Assembly (NCBI GenBank): GCA_046594915.1
Contig: JBKJRC010000005.1
Span: forward strand, 62,001-126,000
Reading direction: 5' to 3'
Length of the DNA stretch: 64,000 nt
Source of the DNA: Methylotenera_A sp046594915
GTDB taxonomy: Bacteria > Pseudomonadota > Gammaproteobacteria > Burkholderiales > Methylophilaceae
In this document: piece by piece, positions 45,130 to 53,988 of the stretch
Layout of the letters: every line of letters starts with the position of its first letter
Numbering within the stretch: the first letter of the stretch is position 1
Notes under the pieces: model-generated
What the model saw: the letters and a program-made list of their open reading frames with translations, nothing else
Databases searched by the model: none
Told to the model about the DNA's origin: nothing
Program-made: the position numbers and the translations under genes

Positions 45130-46644
45130 ATGAGTATCATCAGTATAAAAACCATGATTAAAATCTCGAGTACTACCATTAAGGTTATAACCGCACTAAG
45201 CTTTGTAGCCTTAATCGCCTGCTCATCGATTCCAATTATGGTGCCAGACATGGCCATGCAGTCATCTAAACCAGCCAGACTTGAGAGCGCCAACGGTCCG
45301 CTGACTGCAGCGCAGAGTAAAAAAATTCTATCGCGCATTAAAAAAAATGGTGATGAAACCAGCATTTTTGATCGACATTTAGCATTAATTAGCGAAGTAG
45401 CAGGCAGCCCGCTGGTGATTGGTAATAAAGTAGATTTGCTCATTGACGGGCCTAGTACTTATGCCGCCATGTTAAGCGCCATCGACAATGCAAAAGACCA
45501 TATCAATATGGAAACGTTTATTTTTGAAGACGACGAAGTCGGTACTGAATTTGCCACGCGGTTGATGGCAAAGCAGCGCAGCGGTGTACAAGTTAATCTG
45601 GTTTATGACAGCGTAGGCTCTATAGGTACGCCAAAAGAATTTTTTGCCATGTTAAAAGAAAGTGGTATCAACGTACTGGAATTTAATCCGATTAACCCCG
45701 CCAATGTACGTGATGACTGGACTCTAAACGAACGCGATCATCGCAAACTATTAGTGATAGACGGCAAAGTGGCTTTTGTTGGCGGCATCAATATTAGCAG
45801 TGTGTACTCTAGCGGTTCATTCGGTGGTTCTAAGGGAAGCTCACAGGGAAGCTTTAAAAGTAAATCGAAAAAGAAACCAGCCAAAGCTGATGCTGATGCT
45901 GTTATTAAAACCGATGGCAATAAAGCCGAGCCAAAAAAATCTGCAATTGATGGAATTCCCTGGCGCGATACGCATTTAAAAGTAGCAGGGCCAGTGGTGG
46001 GTGAGTTTCAAAAATTGTTTATTGCCACATGGGAAGCGCAAAAAGGCGAAGCTTTAGCGCCAAAAGAATATTTTCCGGCATTAAGCAACCAAGGCAATGA
46101 AGTGGTGCGCGCTATCGGTAGCTCGCCAGATGAAGCCTACAGCCAAATTTATGCCACATTGATTTCGGCGATTAACAGTGCAGAAACCCAGATTTATTTA
46201 ACCAATGCGTACTTTGTCCCAGATCCGCAATTGCTGGCTTCATTAAAAGATGCGGTGCGCCGTGGCGTAGCAGTTAAATTATTATTGCCCGCCAAAACCG
46301 ACTCTAATCTGGTGTTTTACGCATCTCGTTCGTATTACGATGAATTATTAAGCGCAGGCGTACAAATTTACGAACACAAAGAAGCTATTTTGCATGCCAA
46401 AACAGCGTTGATCGATGGCGTTTGGTCGACGATCGGTTCGACCAATCTAGACTGGCGCAGCTTTGTGAACAACCAGGAAATTAACGCGGTCATGCTGGGG
46501 CAGGATTTTGGTGACCAAATGCAACGTATGTTTTACGACGATTTAGCCGACTCTAATCACATTACTTTAAAAGAATGGCGCAGCCGCTCTATCACCGCGC
46601 GGATTAAAGAACGTGCTGCCCGTTTGTGGGCGCGTTTTCTGTAG
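45130..46644 (+). CDS. Phospholipase D / cardiolipin synthase-like lipoprotein
   Basis: 504 residues. Lipoprotein-type signal (ALSFVALIAC) predicts a periplasmic, lipid-anchored enzyme, unlike ClsA/ClsB. Two HKD motifs: RDHRKLLVIDGKVAFVGGIN (His near 203) and LHAKTALIDGVWSTIGSTNL (near 421). Between them, after the first, lies a 50-residue Ser/Lys-rich low-complexity insert (about 215-265). It probably acts on phosphatidylglycerol in the envelope. An alternative ATG (MIKISSTT) 24 nt downstream is possible. Confidence 0.88.
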   Translation: MSIISIKTMIKISSTTIKVITALSFVALIACSSIPIMVPDMAMQSSKPARLESANGPLTAAQSKKILSRIKKNGDETSIFDRHLALISEVAGSPLVIGNKVDLLIDGPSTYAAMLSAIDNAKDHINMETFIFEDDEVGTEFATRLMAKQRSGVQVNLVYDSVGSIGTPKEFFAMLKESGINVLEFNPINPANVRDDWTLNERDHRKLLVIDGKVAFVGGINISSVYSSGSFGGSKGSSQGSFKSKSKKKPAKADADAVIKTDGNKAEPKKSAIDGIPWRDTHLKVAGPVVGEFQKLFIATWEAQKGEALAPKEYFPALSNQGNEVVRAIGSSPDEAYSQIYATLISAINSAETQIYLTNAYFVPDPQLLASLKDAVRRGVAVKLLLPAKTDSNLVFYASRSYYDELLSAGVQIYEHKEAILHAKTALIDGVWSTIGSTNLDWRSFVNNQEINAVMLGQDFGDQMQRMFYDDLADSNHITLKEWRSRSITARIKERAARLWARFL

Positions 46645-46700
46645 TGGTTTTATCGCGCTTCACTTTAAGCTTTATCCCATCACTTTCTGAACGGAAATAA

Positions 46701-47648
46701 ATGCCGCTTTTTAACCAGTTAACCCTATTAAAACAGTCAAAATTAAATGTGCACTTGGCTACTTTTTTAGTCATTATAGTGGCTTTGTTTAGCTGCAGTT
46801 TCAACGCTCTAGCTGCAGGTAGTGCGCCATCCAAAACGGATAATTATGTGGCAGCATTACTTAGTCAACACAAAGCATTAACTAAAGCCTTGACGGACAA
46901 TCCGTTCAAACGCCCGCTGGTGCTTAACTCCACTGAGTCGCCAGAGCAATTAAAAGGTGAGATTTATGCAGTGCTGGATTACCCATTTGCAATGGTGAAT
47001 GACGCATTAAACAACCCAACGCATTGGTGCGATGCGCTTATCTTGCATATCAATATTAAATATTGCCGCGCTGACAAAAATAGTGCGGGCACGGTGTTGA
47101 ACCTGAATTTAGGCAAAAAATATGATCAGGCATTGACCGAAACTTATAAAGCGGCATTCAATTATCAAGAGGTAACCACAGCGGCGGATTATTTTTCAGT
47201 TGAACTGACTGCGAAAGAAGGCCCTTTAGGCACCAGCGATTATCGCATTTGGGTAGAAGCCACACCGCTTAAAAACAATCAGACTTTTTTACACTTTACC
47301 TACGCGTATTCGTTTGGTTTGACGGGTCGCTTAGCCATGAAAGGTTACCTGGCAACCATTGGCCGGGATAAAGTGGGATTCACAGTTATTAACGCCGCAA
47401 GCAACGCTAAACCAAACTATATTCAAGGCGTGCGCAGCGTGGTAGAACGCAATACCATGCGCTATTATTTAACCATCGATGCGTATCTCGCCACACTGAA
47501 TCAATCCGCCGACAAGCAGTTAGAAAAAAGGCTGGAACGCTGGTTTGACAGCACCGAGCAATACGCGCGCCAATTGCACGAAGTAGAACGCGATGAATAT
47601 ATGCAGATGAAACGCAAAGAATATCAGCGTCAAAATAGCGTTAAGTAG
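46701..47648 (+). CDS. Secreted hypothetical protein (START-like)
   Basis: 315 residues with a signal peptide (LATFLVIIVALFSCSFNALA). Contains two Cys (HWCDALILHINIKYCRAD) and a fold rich in beta strands resembling START/SRPBCC-type proteins; a charged C-terminal helix (YARQLHEVERDEYMQMKRKE) ends it. It follows the phospholipase D gene by 56 nt and may be cotranscribed. Lipid binding is only a guess. Confidence 0.7.
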   Translation: MPLFNQLTLLKQSKLNVHLATFLVIIVALFSCSFNALAAGSAPSKTDNYVAALLSQHKALTKALTDNPFKRPLVLNSTESPEQLKGEIYAVLDYPFAMVNDALNNPTHWCDALILHINIKYCRADKNSAGTVLNLNLGKKYDQALTETYKAAFNYQEVTTAADYFSVELTAKEGPLGTSDYRIWVEATPLKNNQTFLHFTYAYSFGLTGRLAMKGYLATIGRDKVGFTVINAASNAKPNYIQGVRSVVERNTMRYYLTIDAYLATLNQSADKQLEKRLERWFDSTEQYARQLHEVERDEYMQMKRKEYQRQNSVK

Positions 47649-47666
47649 CTAGGCCTGAATCAATTA

Positions 47667-47726
47667 AACTCAAGCTAGCTAAAATCAAGTTAGCTAAACT
47701 CAAGCTACCCAAACTGAAGTTAACCA
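47667..47726. repeat. Four 15-bp tandem repeats
   Basis: Units close to AACTCAAGCTAGCTA, four at exact 15-bp spacing, between the convergent START-like and SulP genes. Confidence 0.85.
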
Positions 47727-47732
47727 TCTAAT

Positions 47733-49265
47733 TTAGCCAAGTTTATTATCAGCAACATGATATTTTGGATCTTCTAGCAAATTCACTTCAATCATGCCTT
47801 TTGCATTGTCTAGCAACTCTAAACAATCTGCACTAAGATGTTTTAAATGCAATCTTTTGCCCGCAGTTAAATACCTAATTGCTAAACCATCAATGGCTGC
47901 CAAAGCGGAATGATCGACCACTTTTGCATTTTTGAAATCGATCACCACATTATCTGGGTCATTAGTCGGAATAAACAGGCTCTGGAATGCCGCAATTGAA
48001 GCAAAGAACAAAGAGCCTTGTAGTTCATAAATTTTCCAGCCTTTTTCATTAATATAGCTATTAACACTAATCTGCTTGGCATGTTCCCAAGCAAACATCA
48101 ACGCCGAAACGATGACGCCTAAAATCACAGCTATGGCTAAATCGGCAATTACAGTGACACTGCCAACTAGCAAGCCGACAAAAATATCTTGTTTTGGCAC
48201 TTTACCAAACAATCGTAAGCTACCCCATTCAAATGTTTTTTCGGCCACCACAAACATCACGCCAATCAAGGCAGCTAATGGAATCATCTCAATCCATTTG
48301 GACGCAAATAAGATAAAAGAAATAAGAAATAAAGCCGTTGCAATGCCCGATAAACGCTTAAGTGCGCCGTTATTGACATTAATCATGCTTTGACCAATCA
48401 TGGCGCAACCGCCCATACCACCAAAAAAGCCAGTGACTACATTTGCCGCACCTTGCGCCATTGATTCTTTGTTGGGCTTGCCGCGTGTATCTGTCATATC
48501 GTCAATTAAATTCAAAGTAAGCAACGTTTCAATCAAACCAATTGCAGCAAGAATTAGCGCATAAGGGAATACGATTTTGAGCGTTTCTAAGTTAAACGGA
48601 ACGCTTGGCAAATGAAAGGTTGGTAAGCCACCAGCGATTGAACCTAAATCGCCCACGGTTTTAGTGTCAATGTTGAGAAAAGCCACGCCCACAGAAACCA
48701 CCACAATTGCAGCAAGTGTAGATGGAATGGCTTTGGTTAACTTTGGTAGCAAGTAAATAATGGCGACTGTAACCGCGATTAAACCGAGCATCATATAAAG
48801 CGCGTTGCCACTTAACCAAGTCGTCGTGCCATCTGCTGCCACACTTTTAAAATGTCCAAATTGGGCCAAGAAAATAACAATGGCTAAACCATTTACAAAG
48901 CCTAGCATAACGGGATGCGGCACCATGCGAATAAACTTACCCAGCTTTGCAACGGCAAACAGTATTTGCAAAACACCCATCAATACAACGGTTGCAAACA
49001 GATATTCAACGCCATGCTGCGCCACCAAAGCCACCATTACAACAGCCAGCGCACCAGTAGCACCTGAAATCATGCCCGGCCGCCCACCGAAAGCTGAAGT
49101 AATAAGTGCAACCATAAAAGCCGCATATAAACCGGTGAGTGGTGAAACATGTGCAATCAAGGCAAACGCAATTGCCTCTGGCACCATTGCTAATGCAACA
49201 GTTAGCCCGCTTAATAGATTGATTTTTACTTCTTGCGGGCTATACCCAATATTAAATAATGACAA
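47733..49265 (-). CDS. SulP-family anion transporter with STAS domain
   Basis: About 510 residues. SulP membrane domain (LLSGLTVALAMVPEAIAFAL; GLYAAFMVALITSAFGGRPG; SGATGALAVV; GFFGGMGGCAMIGQS) of some 10-12 helices, and a C-terminal STAS domain (NVVIDFKNAKVVDHSALAAI). Could carry sulfate, bicarbonate or other anions; the substrate cannot be told. A TTG at 49283 gives six more residues, but TTG at 49265 has GGAG at 6 nt and is preferred. Confidence 0.92.
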   Translation of the reverse strand: MSLFNIGYSPQEVKINLLSGLTVALAMVPEAIAFALIAHVSPLTGLYAAFMVALITSAFGGRPGMISGATGALAVVMVALVAQHGVEYLFATVVLMGVLQILFAVAKLGKFIRMVPHPVMLGFVNGLAIVIFLAQFGHFKSVAADGTTTWLSGNALYMMLGLIAVTVAIIYLLPKLTKAIPSTLAAIVVVSVGVAFLNIDTKTVGDLGSIAGGLPTFHLPSVPFNLETLKIVFPYALILAAIGLIETLLTLNLIDDMTDTRGKPNKESMAQGAANVVTGFFGGMGGCAMIGQSMINVNNGALKRLSGIATALFLISFILFASKWIEMIPLAALIGVMFVVAEKTFEWGSLRLFGKVPKQDIFVGLLVGSVTVIADLAIAVILGVIVSALMFAWEHAKQISVNSYINEKGWKIYELQGSLFFASIAAFQSLFIPTNDPDNVVIDFKNAKVVDHSALAAIDGLAIRYLTAGKRLHLKHLSADCLELLDNAKGMIEVNLLEDPKYHVADNKLG

Positions 49266-49283
49266 ATTTTTCTCCGATAACAA

Positions 49284-49505
49284 TAAACGACAGCACTATC
49301 CACACAGGTGAATAATGCCTATTTAAAACAATAGATTTAGAGATGAATATGCCCACAGATAAGAATGCGGGACTTGTGAAAAGCTTGAGGTATTGCTGAA
49401 AATTACATTGGTACGTGCTTATTTGAATTCATTATTAGACGAATTATCGCATGGAATAAGCGTTCTGGCAAATTCGCCTTGAGGCGCTCTTGAATATACA
49501 CAAGC
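49284..49505. other. Upstream region of the SulP gene
   Basis: No gene seen. No copy of the regional GTACG motif. Confidence 0.4.
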
Positions 49506-49543
49506 AAAAGCCATGCAACTATTGATGTAGTCGCATGGCTTTT
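49506..49543 (-). terminator. Terminator of the alpha/beta hydrolase gene
   Basis: Perfect 11-bp stem AAAAGCCATGC/GCATGGCTTTT with a 16-nt loop. On the minus strand it ends in a T tract, 82 nt after the hydrolase stop. Confidence 0.7.
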
Positions 49544-49625
49544 GTATCCAAAATTAAATCAATTTTGCTGCAATGTGTGCGTTTATTAAACTTTAATTAA
49601 CCAAACTAGTTGTTAATAAATGAGG

Positions 49626-50696
49626 CTATTTACTACCTGCAAATGCCTTTTTTAAACCTTCCGCGGCAAACTGTTGCGCTTCTTTGGCTTTATCTACCAC
49701 TGCCGCCATGCCAAAAAACTCATGCGTCACGCCTTCATAATTTCTATAACGCACATCAATACCAGCCTTTTGCAATAAATCTGCATAAGCTTTGCCTTCT
49801 GAGCGTAGCGGGTCAATTTGCGCGGTGATAACCGTTGTAGGCGGCAAATCGGTCAGATTTTTCTCATTCACTAGAGAAATAAGATGGTTATTGCCATCGG
49901 CAGGCGTATTCAGATAATGCTTAAAGAACCATTGCATGCCAGCACGACTAAGCGGCTTGGCTTTGGCATTTTCAATATAAGATGCCGTTTCAAGGTTGTC
50001 ATCCGCAATCGGATAAACCAGCACTTGATAAACAGGCATTGGCATTTTATGCTCACGCGCTAAAATACTGACAGACGCCGCTAAATTGCCGCCCGCACTT
50101 TCGCCTACTAACGCAATACGTTTTGGGTCGCCATGCAGTTCTTTTGCGTGCTCTAATACCCATTTATACGCAGCATGTGCATCTTCGTGTGCGGCGGGGA
50201 ATTTATGTTCTGGCCCTTGGCGATAATGCGCAGAAACAACAACCGCATTGGTTGCATTCACCAAAGCGCGCGGGCTTGCGTCATAGGTATCTAAATCTGC
50301 AATCACCCAGCCGCCGCCATGATAATACACAATTACTGGAAACGGCCCTTCCCCTTTTGGCGTATAAATGCGAATAGGAATATTGCCGCCCGGGCCTGTA
50401 ATTGTTTTGTTTTCTAATTTAGCCACCGCCTCGGGTTCTAGTGATTTTCCCTGTTTTTTAAGCAATGCTTTTACTGCATCGGCGGGCGATGGCTGTTTAC
50501 GCGCTTCTACCGCGGTTAAGGTTTCAAGTGGTTTTGGGCCTAATTTTGTCAGCTCATCCAACACCGCTTGCATTTGTGTGTTGGGTTTTGCTGCCATTTC
50601 AGCAGCGAAGGCGCCCTGCCCCAAGCTAGCGCTGGCAACAGTCATAATCCCCAATCTAGATGTGAATTGCATGATTTTTGTAAATGTTAGATGCAT
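49626..50696 (-). CDS. Secreted alpha/beta hydrolase (HSL-type esterase)
   Basis: 356 residues with a signal peptide (LGIMTVASASLGQGAFA). Hormone-sensitive-lipase family signature YYHGGGWVIADLDTYD (oxyanion hole), GESAGGNLA nucleophile, the acid near DPLRSEG and the His in GVTHEFFGM. Probably a carboxylesterase acting in the periplasm. Ribosome site AAAGGA. The upstream region holds a copy of the regional motif and a 52-bp palindrome. Confidence 0.9.
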   Translation of the reverse strand: MHLTFTKIMQFTSRLGIMTVASASLGQGAFAAEMAAKPNTQMQAVLDELTKLGPKPLETLTAVEARKQPSPADAVKALLKKQGKSLEPEAVAKLENKTITGPGGNIPIRIYTPKGEGPFPVIVYYHGGGWVIADLDTYDASPRALVNATNAVVVSAHYRQGPEHKFPAAHEDAHAAYKWVLEHAKELHGDPKRIALVGESAGGNLAASVSILAREHKMPMPVYQVLVYPIADDNLETASYIENAKAKPLSRAGMQWFFKHYLNTPADGNNHLISLVNEKNLTDLPPTTVITAQIDPLRSEGKAYADLLQKAGIDVRYRNYEGVTHEFFGMAAVVDKAKEAQQFAAEGLKKAFAGSK

Positions 50697-50779
50697 GAAA
50701 AAATCCTTTAAAAATAGTGTTAAGTGAATAAAAAATTAAGATTGAAGCGAGAGTATTGCGCGATAACGCCTACAATTCT

Positions 50780-50793
50780 GTCTGTTATCGAAC
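50780..50793. promoter_or_regulatory. Regional motif before the esterase gene (degenerate)
   Basis: GTCTG-TTAT-CGAAC followed by ATAA, 84 bp upstream of the esterase start, the same spacing as at the CsbD and PLD genes. Confidence 0.45.
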
Positions 50794-50844
50794 ATAATGG
50801 ATAAATAACGCCTATATTGATGTGCCAATAAAATGCATTTAATA

Positions 50845-50896
50845 AAATCGTTCTAGATTGTTTGTTCGATATCGAACAAACAATCTAGAACGATTT
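50845..50896. repeat. Perfect 52-bp palindrome centred on the regional motif
   Basis: Left arm 50845-50870, right arm 50871-50896, no mismatch and no spacer. The centre (50864-50877) is GTTCG-ATAT-CGAAC, a variant of the regional GTACG-N4-CGTAC site. It ends 17 nt before the STAS-MlaE start and lies in the divergent promoter region of the esterase. It can form a cruciform or a very stable RNA hairpin. Confidence 0.97.
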
Positions 50897-50913
50897 ACTT
50901 CATAATAGAGAAT

Positions 50914-52074
50914 ATGCAAGACAATCCACAATCAGCAGCCATTGTGCAGCCAACGCCATTAGTACTAACATTATCAGGCAACTGGGATGCGCAATATATG
51001 GCGACCATTGAACGCCAGCTTGAGCTGATTCAGATTCCCATTAATGGCAATATTGATGCAGATTGTGCCGAAATTGCAGCGCTGGATACCGCTGGTGCGT
51101 GGTCACTGCAAAAACTGTTGCAGCGCGCAGCTAAGCAAAGCAGCAATATTACTTTCACTAACTTGTCGCCGGTTTTTAAAAAACGACTGGATATTATCCG
51201 CGCGCAAATTGAAGCCGAAACGAATATTAAGCCTAATGTTAAGCCAGTAGTTAACCCCCAAACTGGGTTGACTTATGCGCCGAGTTTTGTGTCGCGCATT
51301 GGCAAAAGCACGGTTGACTCGATGCAACAAATCGCAGATATCCTTGAGTTTATTGGCGAAACCGCCGCCGCAATCGCAAAAAGCGTGATGCAGCCTAGCC
51401 GCATTCGCTGGCGACCCATTTTATTCAACATTCGTACAGCAGGCTTTGATGCGCTACCAATCGTTGGGCTATTGTCTTTTTTACTAGGCGTAGTCGTCGC
51501 CTATCAAGGCGCAGATCAATTAAGGCAATACGGCGCCAACATTTTTGTGGCCGATTTGGTTGGCTTATCCATGTTGCGGGAATTTGCGCCTTTAATCACC
51601 GCCATTATTATCGCAGGCCGCTCTGGCTCCGCATACGCTGCACAAATCGGCACTATGGCGGTCACGGAAGAAATTGACGCCATGCGCACACTTGGCATAT
51701 CGCCGCAAGAATTGCTGGTGATTCCAAAAGTGATTGCATTAATTATCGCCTTGCCTTTATTAACGGTTTTTGCCGATGCGTTGGGTGTTTTTGGCGGCAT
51801 GTTGATGGCAAAACAGCAATTGGATGTGAGCTTCGTGGAATTTTTAGATCGTTTTGTCAAAGCAGTCAGCCCAACTGCTTTTATGATTGGCATTGGCAAA
51901 GCACCCGTTTTTGCCGCGATTATCGCAATAGTTGGCTGTTTTCAAGGCTTTCGCACCAAAGGCGGCGCCGATAGCGTGGGCCGCCAAACCACACGCAGCG
52001 TGGTGCAATCGATTTTTCTGGTGATTATGGCCGATGCATTATTTTCAGTGGCGTTTAGCACGCTTAACCTTTAA
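50914..52074 (+). CDS. STAS-MlaE fusion, lipid ABC transporter permease
   Basis: 386 residues. An N-terminal STAS domain (LTLSGNWDAQYMATIERQL; EIAALDTAGAWSLQKLL) is fused to an MlaE permease (FDALPIVGLLSFLLGVVVAY; VGLSMLREFAPLITAIIIAG; GSAYAAQIGTMAVTEEIDAM). In E. coli, MlaB (STAS) and MlaE are separate subunits of the inner-membrane lipid transporter; here they form one protein. First of a four-gene operon (permease, ATPase, MCE, lipoprotein) without an mlaC gene. Confidence 0.93.
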   Translation: MQDNPQSAAIVQPTPLVLTLSGNWDAQYMATIERQLELIQIPINGNIDADCAEIAALDTAGAWSLQKLLQRAAKQSSNITFTNLSPVFKKRLDIIRAQIEAETNIKPNVKPVVNPQTGLTYAPSFVSRIGKSTVDSMQQIADILEFIGETAAAIAKSVMQPSRIRWRPILFNIRTAGFDALPIVGLLSFLLGVVVAYQGADQLRQYGANIFVADLVGLSMLREFAPLITAIIIAGRSGSAYAAQIGTMAVTEEIDAMRTLGISPQELLVIPKVIALIIALPLLTVFADALGVFGGMLMAKQQLDVSFVEFLDRFVKAVSPTAFMIGIGKAPVFAAIIAIVGCFQGFRTKGGADSVGRQTTRSVVQSIFLVIMADALFSVAFSTLNL

Positions 52075-52094
52075 AGCTTAATCTTTACATCAAG

Positions 52095-52943
52095 ATGCAA
52101 AACTTAAAGTCAATTCCAGTCACGCCACTTTCAGCCGCGTCAATAGAAACCGTGATTGAAATGCGCAACGTTTCAACCCGTTTTGGTGAAAATGTGGTGC
52201 ACAGCGATATTAATCTGTACGTACATCGCGCAGAGATTTTCGCCATTATCGGCGGCAGCGGTTCGGGTAAATCTACCCTGCTGCGCGAAATGATCCTATT
52301 ACATAAGCCCAATAGCGGCTCTATTCGCATGCTGGGTACTGAATTAAATGATATTAGCGACCAAGATGCGCTGACGCTACGCAAGCGCTGGGGCGTGATG
52401 TTTCAGCACGGCGGTTTATTTGGCTCGCTCACCGTTAAAGAAAATGTAGGCTTGCCTTTACGCGAACATACCAATTTATCCGACACTTTGATTGATGAAA
52501 TCGCAGCAGTTAAATTAAGCATGACTGGCTTAAAATTAGAGGCAAGCCAGCAATATCCATCGGAGCTAAGTGGCGGCATGATCAAGCGTGCTGCACTGGC
52601 ACGCGCCATGGCGTTAGATCCTGAACTGTTATTTTTGGATGAACCGACAGCAGGTTTAGACCCCGTGAGTGCAGCAGGCGTCGATGAACTGGTGTTGCAA
52701 TTGCGTGACCAGTTTGGATTGACTATTGTGATGATTACGCATGATTTAGATACCTTGTGGCAAGTAGCCGATCGCGTGGCGGTGCTGGCTGACGGCAAAG
52801 TGCAGGCAGTCGATTCGATGCAGGCACTATCTAAAAGCGACAATCCTGCCGTTAAAGCTTTTTTTGATGGGCCACGCAGCAGAACTGCACACGAACAAAG
52901 TGCGAATACGAAAAGTGTAAGCACGAAAATCGCGCATACGTAG
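52095..52943 (+). CDS. MlaF-type ABC transporter ATPase
   Basis: 282 residues. Walker A GGSGSGKST near residue 54, signature LSGGMIKRAALARA near 158, Walker B LLFLDEPTAGLDP near 177, H-loop MITHDLD. It powers phospholipid movement with the permease encoded 20 nt upstream. The C-terminal tail (HEQSANTKSVSTKIAHT) is longer than usual. Confidence 0.95.
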   Translation: MQNLKSIPVTPLSAASIETVIEMRNVSTRFGENVVHSDINLYVHRAEIFAIIGGSGSGKSTLLREMILLHKPNSGSIRMLGTELNDISDQDALTLRKRWGVMFQHGGLFGSLTVKENVGLPLREHTNLSDTLIDEIAAVKLSMTGLKLEASQQYPSELSGGMIKRAALARAMALDPELLFLDEPTAGLDPVSAAGVDELVLQLRDQFGLTIVMITHDLDTLWQVADRVAVLADGKVQAVDSMQALSKSDNPAVKAFFDGPRSRTAHEQSANTKSVSTKIAHT

Positions 52944-52998
52944 AATCGTTTCAGCTAAAATTGAGCTTAATTAACTGTTAATACCTTAAGGATTAATC

Positions 52999-53988
52999 AT
53001 CGAAACCAAAGTAAATTATGTAGTGGTGGGCGCATTTGTATTATTGCTGAGCGCGATATTGATTGCCGCCGTATTGTGGTTGGCGTCGGGCGGCGCTTTA
53101 CAAAAAAAATACGACTTATATTTGGCCGTCGTGCAGGAATCGGTGGCGGGACTTAACGTTAACGCGCCGGTTAAATATAATGGTGTAGATGTGGGAAAAG
53201 TAAAAAGAATTCAGCTAGACCCTAACAACCCAGAGCGCGTGCGGCTTATTTTTGCGATTGAATCGGGTACGCCAATTAAAGTGGATACCGTGGCTGTATT
53301 AAAGACGCAAGGCTTAACCGGCATTGCCTATGTAGAATTAGATGGCGGCGCCAAAGATGCGGCACCCTTGCTTGCCACTGGCGAACAGAAATACCCTGAA
53401 ATTCAAACCAAACCATCGCTTAGCACGCGCCTAGAAAATATACTCACTTCAGTGCTGGCCAAGCTAGATAACACTTCTAGCACCATTGATTCCTTACTCA
53501 GCGTGGAAAATCGAGAAGCATTTAAAAGTACGCTGACGGATATTGCCACTATCTCTAAAACGGTTGCCGCACGTAAAGCCGAGATTGATGCCAGCATAGT
53601 CAATGCGGCGCGCACTGCTGACAATACCGCGCGTGCCAGCGAAAAACTCAATCCGCTGATGACTAAATTTGAGCCTGTAGTGGATCAATTAAGTCTGACT
53701 ATTGATCAAATCAATCGCAGCGCAGCCGCAATTGAAAAAGCAGGTAACGAAGCGGCGATTGCTAGCAGCAGCGCTGGCAAAACGGTGGAATCCGTAGGCG
53801 CCAATATTGAGCGTTATACAGCTGAAACCTTGCCAGAAGTGCAACGTTTATTGAGTGAATTAAATGCATTATCTGCCTCATTAAAACGCTTAAGCGAGCA
53901 AACCGAACGCGACCCAGCTAGCCTGTTACGTGGCAAAACGCCTGTGCCGAACGGGCCTGGCGAATCATCTGAAAGTAAATCTGAATGA
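52999..53988 (+). CDS. MlaD-type MCE protein, probable ATC start
   Basis: Periplasmic MCE-domain protein anchored by one N-terminal helix (VVVGAFVLLLSAILIAAVLW). One MCE domain (about 45-120: GLNVNAPVKYNGVDVGKVKR; GLTGIAYVELDGG) and a long helical tail, as in PqiB/YebT-like or MlaD ABC partners. The first ATG/GTG/TTG is GTG at 53023, already inside the conserved start. In frame, ATC at 52999 gives the family-typical (M)ETKVNYVVVGAF and has AAGGA at 6 nt; TAA precedes it by 9 nt. The start is thus probably ATC. Protein call sure. Confidence 0.9.
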   Translation: METKVNYVVVGAFVLLLSAILIAAVLWLASGGALQKKYDLYLAVVQESVAGLNVNAPVKYNGVDVGKVKRIQLDPNNPERVRLIFAIESGTPIKVDTVAVLKTQGLTGIAYVELDGGAKDAAPLLATGEQKYPEIQTKPSLSTRLENILTSVLAKLDNTSSTIDSLLSVENREAFKSTLTDIATISKTVAARKAEIDASIVNAARTADNTARASEKLNPLMTKFEPVVDQLSLTIDQINRSAAAIEKAGNEAAIASSSAGKTVESVGANIERYTAETLPEVQRLLSELNALSASLKRLSEQTERDPASLLRGKTPVPNGPGESSESKSE

